From positions 18,619,976 to 18,683,975 of the forward strand of contig NC_088298.1 of NCBI RefSeq assembly GCF_032854445.1: a DNA stretch of 64,000 nucleotides. The letters are read 5' to 3'. The notes under the pieces were generated by a model. The model made no database searches. It saw only the letters and a program-made list of their open reading frames with translations, and had not been told where the DNA came from. Source of the DNA: Liolophura sinensis (lineage: Eukaryota > Mollusca > Polyplacophora > Chitonida > Chitonidae). This document shows, in pieces, positions 47,198-59,500 of the stretch (positions are counted from its first letter, which is position 1; every line of letters starts with the position of its first letter). Position numbers and translations under genes: made by a program.

Positions 47198-47212
47198 TAT
47201 TTTTTCCATGAA

Positions 47213-47325
47213 CAGCCACAATAAAACTTTGACTGAGGTAAAGTAACATGAGGGCGCATTTCACCGGTTGCGTGTGATTTAAAAACTAGGACACTGTCGC
47301 CGCTGCTCTGATTTGGTACACTTCC
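47213..47325 (+). repeat. Dispersed repeat family D, 3' part
   Basis: From gccacaataaaactttgact to cactgtcgccgctgctctga; it starts at the right edge of the MITE, which probably inserted into it. Confidence 0.65.
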
Positions 47326-48722
47326 GTTTAAGACTATATCTCCTACCTAACGCAGAGTCAAAAGTCTTGGAACGGAGCAGTCCGAGACTGTTCTATCTCA
47401 AAGTTGTATAAAACATAAACTTCGCATAACAACAAAACATGTGTTAACAAGTTTCACATACTACTGGTACCACACTTGGTAAAGCGGATAAAGGATTAGC
47501 GGAACCTGTGATGACTGCGACAAATCCTCACCATACAATGCACTTTATTCATGAACGCTCCACCTCTTCCATTCAAATACCACACACATGGTCAACAATG
47601 GGTCATTCATAGAACCTGTATGAACACAATTCCCCTAGCTTCTGCTAGTATACGTCAGTATAACGTAAGAGAAATGCTTATTATACCACATCGTCTGTAG
47701 TGGTAGCAAAATCTGTGCGTTGAGGGACCATCCAAATCACGGCTGGGCTATACAGGAACGAGTTTTGTACGTTCAAAGACTTTTCGAAGCTAGCACAGTG
47801 AGTACTTTTCGGGTGCATTTTGTTATCTACGTTGGCTTTGGCTAAATGAAGTAAATGTATACCTGCGTTTAAACAGGTTTTTCTCATTCAGGCCCGATAT
47901 GTGAGCAGACAATCATAGACGAACAGTCGACAAAAATAAACGACTCGGGTGAATAAACGCAAGACCTGTCTCCACCACAAAACTGAGTATATCAAGTGAG
48001 AAATTGGCCTCGGACCCCCATTAATTTTCCATAAGCGGCAATGTTAACGTCTAGCGATGTAGCTCAGTCCCAAACATTCCGTGGCCAGTAAGCTTTGGTG
48101 CATACCTGGCCCAGCCTGTGAGAAAGAAGCCATAAAAATCTTGACATAGGTTGACCGTCAAGTTCTGGACCTTTCCATGCCGGCAGCTGGGAGGCGTGCC
48201 TAGCAACGCCAAGGGGACGTCACTCGCAGTCTCATCACTACCTCACACCTTGTGTCCTCTCACCCAGAATTTCAAACTTTCATCAATAAAGCTCATACCT
48301 CCTAAAAGTTTACACAGTTTCCAGCATTTTAATACCAAGCATGCGCCTGTGCACCAAAAATGGACGCCTGGGAGCAAAAAAAGACTTTATACCCTAAAAT
48401 TCACAGAACTACAATCGTCCCTACCGAAAAACGGAAGTTGTAATGGGGGTCTGTGTCCAATTAGGACGGACTCATGCAAATACATGATGTGAACAGTTTG
48501 CAGTGATGATGAGCGCAAATTCCAGGCCATTGAGTTCAATCAGTATGGAAATCCTGCACCATAACCTTTTTATGCCTAGTCGATATTAAAAGCAAATATG
48601 TAATTATACAGTTGTAGCATATCCAACGCCTACCTAAAATCGATCAGGTGAAATGCGAATAGCGTTCCAGATGGATTAGAGGATCTCACTAGGTATCAGT
48701 CGGATTAACACAAGAATTACAC

Positions 48723-49109
48723 TTATGCCACTAGAAGAACACAATTAGGAAACGTATCTAACATTTTATTTTTTACAAGTTTGTATACAAGACACATACT
48801 TGTTTCTGGACTTGTCGCCATATGTACAAAACATCCTCTGATTTCTGTGTTGGGGGAGATTTCTCGCACGGCATGATGGGAAGCAAGTTCATAATGCATC
48901 TGGAAACGGGCAGGGTTGAAACTGATACACCTCGCTTCCATGTAGTCTCTTAAGATCCGTAATACTCTCTCATAGGTGGACTGAGTCCTGTTTGGTAGTA
49001 GACAGACTACTAAGGGGGACATCATGCCCTCCACAAAGGCATGCAAGGTGTAGATCTGCTGAAAAATGCGTGGTGATGCAGAGAAGGCCCCATTTCCGTA
49101 GGAAAGCAT
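48723..49109 (-). pseudogene. MULE transposase-domain fragment
   Basis: The minus frame contains IYTLHAFVEGMMSPLVVCLL, PNRTQSTYERVLRIL and REISPNTEIRGCFVHM, the pattern of the MULE transposase domain often found with FLYWCH zinc fingers. An acidic residue usual before the xxE.A block is replaced (MHYELAS), and after GCFVH the family match is lost. Neither zinc finger nor the rest of the transposase is present, so it is a relic. Confidence 0.65.
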
Positions 49110-49387
49110 ATTTATATGTTCTATGAGTGATTATGAGGTACTCCAAGTGTCACTGTAATCCACTGAACATCGTTAAATGTGTCACTGGATCTAAGACGTA
49201 AACATCTTTAAAACTGTTTGTCTCACTCATGCTGCTAACGGCGCCGCATGGGGTTAATCCGTTCTTTACCCCCCGTTAGGCGAAATGCGAACAGGCAAAT
49301 TTAAAAAGTAGGCGAGTTGCGAATATCCAACCTACCTGTCCTAGCCAAAACCTACATCTGAGGCCACGTGCCAAAGGCTCTACCTGT

Positions 49388-49530
49388 ACCTGACCAGCAA
49401 CCTGGGGATTGTCGTGGGTTTTCCCCGGGCTATGCCCGGTTTCCTCCCACCATAATGCCTGTCGCCGTCGTATGAGTGAAATATTCTTGAGCACGGTGTA
49501 AAATACCAATCAGATAAATAAATAAATGTA
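49388..49530 (+). mobile_element. SINE, head-truncated
   Basis: Body from accagcaacctggggattgt to the aataaataaat tail. Confidence 0.85.
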
Positions 49531-50535
49531 CTCGACCACGTGGTTCTTTTCTTTGTATCGCTATTGTGATCGAGAATAGAATTCTATTGTGTTACATGCT
49601 GTAACAACAACGCCAATCTGGTCTGATCCTTTTTTACGATTTAATCTGAAATTACTCTTAGGTTATGACTCACAGCCCCATCACAGTGAGAAAAATAATT
49701 TTCTATACCCTTAGTCACTTTCTCAGAAAGTTACTTACTACCTTAAATCCAACATAGAGGTACTCGTATATTATTACGAGCAAAACATTTTTATGGGGCC
49801 AAATCGCGTGCCACGTTTCCACGAGGCTAGGTACGCAAGTCTGACGTGCCAATATACCGAAAAAGAGGAGCGTTGACAACGTTTAATGCAAATTTATGGC
49901 TATATCTAAAAGCGAAATAAACTGTTAGTTACGTGGTAGGCTCACTATTCTACATATACAGATTATTGGGGGGTTTTTTGACTAAGTTTTTGTCACACAT
50001 GTACAACCTGATGGTTGTGCTTTAATTGCAACTGTTCATATTTTCAACGTGGCGATCTCATTCAACACCTCGACTATTCAGCCCTTAGTCGCGGATTTAG
50101 GCACAAGCGCTGAGTGCTGCACGAAAGCACGATAGTTGCTTTGTAGCCCCTTTTGCCACATTGACTAACACTTTACAGAAAATAGTTGGTAACCAAGGCG
50201 AAGAAATTATATTACGACTGCAACATTGCATTAAAGAATATGGCTGCGGAAATCACTGTCGACTCATCCCCATTAAATTACAGCCACGAAAAGAAAATGT
50301 TTTAAAAGGTGAAAGACACCATGCTGATCAAAATAACACGTTATACTTGACGTCACAAACTGAAAATCTTTTCTATTTTAAAGCAAATTAACCGCATTAG
50401 TGAGAGGCGCCTGGGTCATTACGCAAATGCAAAAAATGAACTTGTATATACCGGCTTTCTCTGTTCTACAGGTGAACTGCACCAACTGAATGACATCATC
50501 GATTCTGAACAGGAAGTGAAGACGAGATTGACATC

Positions 50536-53500
50536 ATGCTTTCCTCGGGGAAAACCAGCTTCTGTTCAGATCTGAAGGCGCGCGTTCTGTTGGATTCTCT
50601 CGTTAGAGCGGTGTTCTACATGGTTCCCGTTATTCTCACCTATAATCTAGTAATACTAGCACAGATCTCAACAACAGGACCGACGAAGTTTACAAGGCCT
50701 GGTACGTACTAGTCTTAGACAGGAAACTTCCTTTGCGGTCAAAGGCACTCATATGTCTATGCGTCGAAACAGACATATCAGCCGTCATTCAGTAAGGTCA
50801 GTAATCGCAAGCCCAAATTGCGGGGGTTGGGGGGTTAGGGGGGGTGGTGCTTCTTGGCCGAGGTCGTCAGCACGCCTGCGCAGCGCAAAGACCCAAATGC
50901 CGTCTCACCAATGCGGTCGTTATGAGTTCAAGTCCAGCTTCTTTTACGGCAGTACGTGGAAAGGTCTGACATCAACCTGGGGACGGTCTCTGTCCGGTTT
51001 CCACGGAATGCTGATCGCCGTCGTATAAGTGAAACATTCTTGTGTACGGCGTAAAACACCGATCAAATAAATAAACAAATCCATGAATAAATAGATATAT
51101 TTCCGAGAGGTTCTAATAAGCTAGATCGGTGGATGACAGCGTTGTTTTCGCCACAGTCAACAGGCCATATAAATATAAAATATTATACAGTACGTGCACA
51201 CTGACGGATTTCAGGAGTAGTCAGCTCGACAGAAGTGAAGTTCAACGAGTGTCATGCACGAGTTTAATATCACTTGTCCACAGCTCACAGTTCATGATAT
51301 CGCATCCCCCAAGCACGCGTTATATATTTTATTATACGGAAGCAAAGTGTATTAGCTGAGTTGATACTTTAAATGGCTGAATTAAGTTGTTTTAATTAAT
51401 AAAACAAGCAGACGTCTGACAGCATACAAAGGGAGGTAACTGCAATACAACAAATGTGATCGTTGGGTATTCTTACGAGACCGCTGGCTATTTCCCTATG
51501 AGTGTACCATTCCCTTGATTGAGAGCCTTCTCGTTGTATCTCGTGTTTTCTGGAATATTATGTGACCGTGTATTGACCAGCGGAAGAAAAGAATGACATG
51601 TTGACGTATAATAAAGAATACTACAACAAAGAGAGCAAAACTGGAGGGTCTGTGAAAGTGTCATGGTTAGACTCATATTCTGATTGTCTTTCTAAATGCT
51701 TAAATGGTAGTAACTTATATACGCCGAGCACTTTAATAACTGTAACTTGTCATTGTTTTTGTGTTTTCAGATAACAACGCGGAGCCTGAGGCGTACATTA
51801 CGAAGACCAGCCGGGACATGTTTTTATTTCAAGATGCCAACTTCACTAAGTCTTTGTGGTTTCACCCGCGGAACTGCACTATGCACAACTACATCCAAAG
51901 GTATATATCTGGCTTATCGTCAACAAATTTGCAAACATCTTAACAGTGCAATCTAAAATCTCCCACAGTTTAAACCAGATTATTAGGCAGGCCAAAAGTC
52001 CTTTTTACAGAAAGCTGAAAGAACACCAACAATACAACTCGAAGGCACGTGTCAAATGTTTTGTCCAGAAACAGTACATTCTTCTTTGATCTGACATCAT
52101 GCTATGTGTATCTGACACAGTCGGTAACATCAGACTACACCTGGCTTAAACATTTGAAAGAACCTCCTAAAAGGATACACTGTTATGCTGCGAATGAGAC
52201 AATGCTTAATTCGATGGTTAACCACGAACCACATGTCGTATCAACTAATCTGGTGGCAAAAAAGGACAAGCTCTATTTGTATGATTTGTCGAATGCTACA
52301 TATTATGTGAAATAGGAATTGTTTAATGCTTGTTAGCAACAAAACATTAGAATTCAATGTTTATTAACAGTTATAAGGCAGAAAACGACACTTATGTCTG
52401 CTATTTCGCATAAGACAATGTTATATTAAGGCAGTCTGAAAGCCTTTTGTAAAGAGTAAAATGCATTTAAATCACCGACATTTGGCAAAAGCCTTTTCCA
52501 CGTGATTCCACGTTTGTCCATCCCCTTTCAGAAAATGCTAACTCCAAAAACAATTCACTGCTGGTCAACAAGTCCTCCAATAACTGCCCTCATTGTAAAC
52601 AAAATGCCTATGTGAATAAATATTGAGCCGCTTCACAAATTACTTTAAAAGAACGATGTTGTTTGTCATAGAATATTTCAAATGTCTTCAGTGCCCATAT
52701 TGATTGACGGCTCAGTGTGTATTCTGTATTGGCAGAGACACGACGGAATACTGGTCTGAGCCGAAGGCTACGCAAAATATGCTTGTAATGCTTTCGTTTT
52801 TGTTTTGTATTGACAGAGACACGAGAACCTGCCTTCACAGACACGCCACCCAAATTGGCAGGAGCCATTTTGTCTTCGCTGGAGATTCGACCATGAGGAT
52901 TTTGCACAGTGCTTTCATTTCCCTTGTCGGGGATTACAAGAAACCAAAACCGAGCACCAACAGTAGTGCAAATGACGACAAATTAAACTTTACAACCGTA
53001 AGTACCTGTTTGTGGGATATGAAAAGAATTAATGTTTCGGAATCTTTTCCTCTATTCAGTATACTCACTTAATATTTGTTTACATTTTGGCTCATGTCAG
53101 TGTGAAACTCTGTAAACATGAATAACAAAGACATATGTGCGCACTTGTACCGATGTGCGTTTTATGTGTTTACTCGTTTAAGCTCTGTGTAGTAAAAAAT
53201 GTGTTCTGAAAATGCAACTCATATTTTTAAGACATTCTACTGGATACCGTTGATGTTGAGCGGGATACAAGTATTGAGGGACGAACTGGGCGAACATGGA
53301 AAAGTGTATCCTACATTGATGGTCTACAGCTGTGGACTGGTAAGGAGAGACATCCGTAATTAGTGTACGAGTATAGATTCACGTCCGACTTCCGCCGAAA
53401 TCTACGTTGGTGAAAATTGTTGACTTTTACAATTGACTGACGACTTGTTTCCTGAACCAGTGATTGATTATTAACTATCGATCAAATTCACCTAACCCTC

Positions 53501-56500
53501 AAAACTTGTTTCTCAGTGTGAGTGCGATCAGTGTGAGTGCGACCGGTGTGGAAGTCATGCTGGCCGTGGGGCTTCCCGCCAGCATAATAATGCTTGCCGC
53601 TGTTATGTAAGTGAATTATTTTTGAGACACCAATCAAATAAATCAATAAATCTGGAACAGACTTATATCACTAAAATATTCACTTGTTTATTCATTTGAC
53701 TGCGCTGATTAAACCACCGACCTTTGGCAAGTTACTGAAGACGTTTTGTATATATGACGCACCTCAGATGCACACCACGCTGGTGGAGGAAAAGTGGTCT
53801 TCAGCAAACGCTAGCCAGCAAAAACCGGCCGTGGAGAGTAGTCGTATGCTTCTTGTCACTTAAGACTGTATCTACAAATTTTCTCCCGAAGGACGGATTG
53901 TGCCCTAGTGATTGACGGCAAGTTCATTGGCTGTCAGTCACGCCATACAATCTTGAGTCCGTAGTTTCATAAATCTGCACCCGATTTCACCAGACTTCTT
54001 AAATTCAGGAAACTGCTTTAGTCGATAATGTTTTACCAAAGTCCTACATGCAGTGGAGGCCTCCGTGGCTCGGTTAGCGCGATAGCGCAGCGTAATGACC
54101 CAGGAGCCGCTCACCAATGCGGTTGCTGTGAATTCAAGTCCAGGTCATGCTGGCTTCCTCTTCGGCCGTACGTGGGAAGGTCGTCCTACAACCTGCGGAT
54201 GGTCGTGGGTTTCCGCTGAGCTCTGCCCGGTTTCCTCCCACCATAATGCTGGCCGCCGTCGTATAAGTAAATATTCTTGAGTACGGCGTATAACACCAGT
54301 CAAAGAAAATTAATGTGCTCAAGAATATTTATACGGCGACAACCAGTATTGTGGTGGGAAGAAATAGTGCAAAGCTCAGGGAAAACTCACGGCCGTCCGC
54401 GGGCTGCCGTTCCCACGTGCGACTAGGGAGGAATCCACCATGAACTGGACTTAACTCACAGTGACGGCATTGGCCTGGATTAACATATTTGCAGAGCAAA
54501 CTGTAGATCATGCACACATCTAAGGACTAGGCGTCACACGTGGTATTAAGGGTTCTGACCTTGTAGTTTTAGGCTGTGTTTGCTGCGGTGGGGGGTGACG
54601 AATGTGTTGTAAGTGTGGCGGAATGGGGCACGTCGCTAATATGGCAAAGAATCGTATTGTATGAGATGTGATATAATAAGACGCACATCATAGAGAGTAA
54701 AAGCAGTGCAGAGACGTCATTGTGACAAATTACAAATGGTTACACGTAACCGGTAAAATATGGCCTCTTGTCAATTTATTCTAGTTATGGTTTTGTTCTA
54801 ACTGCTTGTGGCAAAAAAGTGGCAAATTACACGTCCCCGATGGCTTACGCAGAATTAGATAAAGCAAAATGTAGTGATATTAATTGCAATTTATTCGATA
54901 TCACTGGTCTAGAATTTCTCAAAACGTTGTGTTATGATCGCATTTAGCTTACAACAACGTTAACAACGTCAGTGACACATTAATCCAGTGGAACATGCAG
55001 ACATTGTTATACATGTATTTCTCTTCATCATCTTTTGAACAGTGGCACATGAAAAAGACAAAACCACTGGAACAAGTCGAGTACCCTTCACACTTTTCAG
55101 GTGAGTTATTTTTCATGGTAATTTACGTTCATTTCATTGGATTGTATTCATTTGTCATGATTCTGTTCTAATTTGTGTTTTATATCATTTCTTAGTCGTT
55201 TGGTTTGTGTTAGATGTCGTTTCGGAAACGTCCAAATTGGTTAACGGCAACTAAACGAATGTGTATTCTGATGCAAAGATTCATCGTTGAACTGAAGAAA
55301 TTTTAATCTATGATATCTAATTATTTTATATACGTAAATTATATAATATATTATTTTTTTGTTCGCAGCGAAATTTTCAAAGGTGCTACCCTACATGACA
55401 AAGCTATCACGTAACGCGCCATTCCTATGGATGAAGTATGGTGAGCAATTCTCATATTGTCTCCATAAACTACAGAAATTTTTGGATAATGGAGCCCCAG
55501 TCTATTTGAATAGACATTTTCTAAATGGGCCAGCACTGCTCTTTGGTTAAATTAAACACGTTTGTGCCGCGCTGTCATGAGCATTCACTCATTCATTTGA
55601 ATATTCCATGGATCTGTCATTTGCCCTGGGTTTGCTCCTCACTACTACGGTTAACATCGCTATTTATTTTTAAAGAATGAAAACAGCTCATGCTGGCATC
55701 CTCTCCGACCATACGTGGGAAGGTTTTCCAGCAACCTGCGGATGGTCGTGGGTTTCCACCGGGCTTTGCCTGGTCTCCTCCCACCATAATGCTGGCTGCC
55801 GTCGTATAAGTGAAATGTTCTTGAATACGGCATAAAACACCAATCAAATAAATAAATAATGAAAAAACAGGTAACGTAATAAATCAATGCACGTTAAAGA
55901 GAGTCGGATTGGTCGGTGACTGGCTAATTTGACAAATAGGCCAGTTCAGGGTATTGCATGACAACAAAGCTGAAGTTTAGGTACGGAGCACATCTTCAAG
56001 CGTCAAGTAGCCTGCAATCTTTGACCCCGGGAATCCACTGTCAAACAATCAGCTTCGATTCTGTACCCCTTCAAGAGAATGCCTTGTTTGTATTAGCTCA
56101 TCGATCCCGATGACCGTCAAAATTTAAGTAAAAAGTCTCGAGTATTACGTTTAACTACACTGATCACCGACACCAAAAGTGGACGCGACGCGTTGTCAAC
56201 ACCAACCGTTCTAGTTTGTACGCTTTTACATCCATTTACAGCCCGTGTTATTTATTTTTATTGACCACTTATCCATTGTGAATACCGATCACGATTTCCA
56301 AACTCCATTGTATCTTCTGTTAATCAACTTTGTGTAAACCGACTCAGCCTGCTGATGGGCAACCCTTCCCACCGCCATTATCACCACTGGGGGCCAGATA
56401 AGTCAGAGAAAGAGGATAAATGTTTGAAAAACTTCTCTAATTTGTCTAAAACCTGATTTTGCCTAGTGTACTTCTCACAGTGTAAATCATTAGATGAGAT

Positions 56501-59500
56501 GACATTAAAGATGACATAAAAGATGCAATATCCCTTTCCATATTTCTTTGAATCAGCCATGGCTCACCGATCTGCAAAGGGTAGGAGACATTGTGTGGAA
56601 ATGTTCGACTGATAAAGTTCAACTCGTTCAGTCTTACCAGACTTTCCCGAAACTGACACAGGGCTAGTCAAGATAACTTCATAGTTAGACGAACAATTGG
56701 CACCGGTATCTTAAGACAGAAGCAGATTTACATGTGCCTTGGCTATGGCTAGTGTAAACCAAATTTTCGGGTGATAACCCTTCTGAAATACCTTCAAGCC
56801 TACTCTTTCTTTACTTTTACATCAAGTCCACTGTGTATTTAAACGCATAAAATTTTATACCAATTCACCTTAGAAGATTCTTAGTGATGTACAACCTATA
56901 CGAGGAAGTGACGGCTGTTGGTACACAATGAACGTTCCATAGACCGACATCTATTATCAAAACCGACATATTATCGCTGTACCAGGCATGCTTACACAAG
57001 TTTGTGCAATGAAATACAAATCTAAATACAAATACAATTAGTTCCATTCCCATTTTAGTTAAGTTTTTATTATTATTTTCTTTCTTTCAGATCCCATCTG
57101 GGACGAATACATGACAAAGTGGCCAAGCTTGGTAACAAAGCAGGTTGACACATACCACGCCGTCATAGAACAAAAAACGTAAAGGAATTTTTGCAAATAT
57201 TATACACTTTCTAAAACTAAAATGTGTATACATACAACCGCCTTTCCACGTTATGTAGTTTTCTTTAATTTTAAAATCTTTCATAAATATGTACTTTACC
57301 TTTATGGGTTTATTTCAGTGCAGTTATTTTTTGTTTATTTATTATATATATTGATAAAAAATTGATTTTTGATGTGTTTTTCTAATTTTTATATTTCTGT
57401 ATTGAGGTGTTTAAATATAGCAAAATAATGTGATTTATACGCATGCATGGTGTTGGAAAGCAGTAGCGTCGGTGTCAGCATGGGTGTCAGCATCGGTGTC
57501 CAATTAGACTCCTTCATTTAAAATGTATTGGTTAAATGTTTTCACTTAAATGTAGTTTGTTGCGTTTTCTGTCTGAGGTTATCTTGAGGGCTATTTAAAC
57601 TTCATCAACCGGCGAACTGAATCGTGAAATGCGGTTGGACATTATATTCTCCTGGTCTGGGTTTACTCTATACGCCTGATACATATGCTTGTATTTAACT
57701 GACTGCGCACCAAATACAAAATAGACATACTTTAGATTACCACCAATTGTGCTATGCTTTGAAATTATTAATATATTTCTTGGTATATTCTACCTCCCGG
57801 GTATATATAGTGGGATATATCTTTTCCGTATGTCTTGTGGTACACAATTTGAATACTAATTTCACTCATTCCTTGGGTATTTCCAGCATCACTGAAAACT
57901 GCTGAGTGTTTCTCTTTGCATAATACCGTCCTAATTTCATACTTTACACGCTTTTTAGTTCTATGATCGTTTATGTTAAACGTGGTTTTGAGAATCTGTC
58001 TTGTGATTAGTACTGATATGGAACGTCCATTTGGGTTGACGACTGGTATGCAGATGTCAGTTTCTACTCACAAATGGTCACACTTCCTATCCTTTTTTTG
58101 AGCTGTTCTGACACTTTTTATGGTTCTGTTCCGGTGGGTGGCAGGTTCATGTATAATCAGGTGATATGTTTTATTTCCTAAGCAACTTTTTCAATTTTCG
58201 TACAAAAATACCATCGAGCCATTAAAGATTTCACACACCCCTTGTTATATTTGGTTCTGATCTACAAGTTGCAATTTTGTTTCATTGTTTTATTTTCATT
58301 ATATGTTTTCCTCTTTTTTTGTCACCAGGGCAGGGAAAGGAATTGTCATTTGGAGGTCCTCGCGGAAAATAATTGAGATGATTGGCAAGCCAGGCTATGG
58401 TGAACATGATGGAATACACCTTGTTCGTCAGCCACTGTTGCTTGTGAGTAAATGCTAATACACGACAATCACATTCACATTTATTTCGGATGGGGGCATT
58501 GCCCCCGTGCGCTGCGCTCGTGCGTTGCACATGTGATGAAGGACATTATTGTTTTTTATGTATACTTTGCAGATGTTCGGCAAATGTTCTCCACAGTCGA
58601 CTCCATATTTAAACTGACTAAAAATTAAAAATTCAAAGCCAATTGGACTGTATTATAAAACGTATTTCTAACATATCTCTCTCGAATTTCCTGGATTATG
58701 TGCTTCAAAATATGAATTCTGTTTCGAATGCCCCTTGAGATGTTTTACATGATTTTAAAATCTTCACGATTTTTTGGTTCGGTTATTTCCGTTATTCCTT
58801 CGACAACATGGCTTAAACCTGTTCTTACCACGATACGGCTGCAATTTACAGTTTCGAGCACTCGGGTTCCTGGCAAGGAAATGGGTGAAATGCAGCTTTT
58901 TTCCTGTTCCTAAAATTCAAAGTACTACATGACACTGAAATTATCGTATTTGAAGGTAGACACACTCTGATTACTTTTCCGGAAAGAATTTCTTACGTAA
59001 AAGCCATATTTTTCATGTCATTTACTGAAATCTTCTTTAATATCTATCTCACCTGGATTAAATTTACTTTGATTTCACCTTTAGTACTTAAGTCACGTGA
59101 CCAAAGAGTGTGCTGATGATTGACTCAGAGCATCTATGGCATCATTGCGCAACTATGACTATTTCCATTATGGCGTTAGGTCATCCGTTCCGTCATCGTT
59201 CACGTGACTCAGTCTTGAACAAAACCCCAGCGCAGTTTTCAGCTGAGTACTTAGGCAATGTAGTCAAATGGTTTATGGTTTATGGTTTATTAATATTCAG
59301 AGCCAACAGGCCAGGAGCCCACTTACAGGTCTGATAACAGGGATACATACAGAGTAACAGAAGCGTAAAATACACATATGCAGAGCTGGTAAAAGTAATG
59401 ACACGGTATCGATACTGTGTAACACAGAGCACTGTGTGATGACGCCCATGGCTTGGAAGAAAACTCAGCGTGGCACCTTTTAGATTTGTGTACAGTGTAA

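Larger units (their letters stand above)
40676..50535. other. Intergenic region before casd1 copy 2
   Basis: Holds the solo LTR, MITE, MULE relic, SINE and family D copies and the decayed exon listed separately. The rest, including 45320-46200 and 47330-48720, shows no supported gene. The promoter and any 5' UTR exon of casd1 copy 2 should lie near its right end; an acceptor-like tctgttctacag at 50461-50472 hints at a spliced leader exon. Confidence 0.5.
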
